A stretch of DNA of 64,000 nt from Rhabdophis nuchalis (Eukaryota > Chordata > Lepidosauria > Squamata > Natricidae). Below the pieces are notes generated by a model. The model did no database searches, was not told the origin of the DNA, and was given only the letters and a program-made list of their open reading frames with translations. The position numbers were made by a program, and so were the translations under genes. The DNA is taken from NCBI GenBank assembly GCA_039707465.1, contig CM077643.1, positions 322,529,919 to 322,593,918 on the forward strand, read 5' to 3'. Each line of letters starts with the position of its first letter. The stretch's first letter is position 1. Below, piece by piece: positions 63,646 to 64,000 of the stretch.

Positions 63646-64000
63646 ACAAATCCATTGCTAGATCATTTACACACCTTTGGTGAACTCTTTCCTGGTGCAA
63701 GGTTTTCCACTTTTGAATAGCTCCTACTATTAGAAAATTGTTCTTGTAGCTATGTGATATAATTCAAATTGATTGTTTATGGTCCTTTTTTTTTATATTG
63801 AAAAAGTTTTATTGGTTTTTACAATTTTCCAAAGGGGTAGGGAATACAGAAACATTTTAAGAACTTTCGCGTCGGGATCATTGGCCCTTCCAGGGCTTCA
63901 TAATAAAATATTGAAAAAACATTTTTCCAAAAATACTACAAGGTGAAAATAAGTACATGTTTCCTAAATTCTCAATTCTGTGCTAGCAGTCGTATGCAAA

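Overview
The window is vertebrate nuclear DNA, almost certainly from a squamate reptile and most likely a snake. The repeats support this: L2-type and CR1-type LINEs, a BovB (RTE) LINE, Sauria-type SINEs with the BovB-like tail, tRNA-derived SINEs, many short hAT-like DNA transposons, and abundant microsatellites. There is no bacterial-style gene organisation.

One host gene fills most of the window: thrombospondin-2 (THBS2) on the minus strand. I could follow its whole coding sequence by splice sites through 21 coding exons, from the start codon near 52451 to the stop at 1183-1185. The junctions keep phase throughout and predict about 1180 residues. Domain order is signal peptide, N-terminal heparin-binding (TSPN) domain, trimerisation coiled coil, VWC module, three thrombospondin type 1 repeats, three EGF-like modules, the calcium-binding type 3 repeats with an RGD site, and the C-terminal lectin-like domain. 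The last exon holds two codons, the stop and a long 3' UTR that runs off the left edge. A CpG-rich segment at about 54500-55220 with a minus-strand TATA box at 54996-55004 is the probable promoter, with a non-coding first exon ending near 54799. Positions above 55300 are 5' flanking DNA in which I see only repeats.

Intron 18 holds a 5.55 kb gammaretrovirus-like endogenous retrovirus (8275-13825) in the opposite orientation to THBS2. It has 506-bp LTRs that differ at only three positions, a 4-bp target duplication and a tRNA-Glu-type primer site. Its interior is a wreck: a gag stub, two integrase-like C-terminal segments, two RNase H-like segments in non-viral order, a CR1 fragment and a broken env. 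This contrast between young LTRs and ruined contents is the most interesting feature I found.

Other introns carry nested mobile elements whose order of insertion can be read. Examples are L2 inside a Sauria SINE, L2 inside a hAT element, a tRNA-SINE inside a DNA transposon, and a near-perfect fold-back hAT element inside a 231-bp tandem triplication. Many hAT-like copies still show 8-bp target duplications. I do not see evidence for a wholly new biological system. The items worth a second look are the mosaic ERV, the fold-back hAT family, the triplicated LINE-tail array and a 48-bp minisatellite open on both strands.
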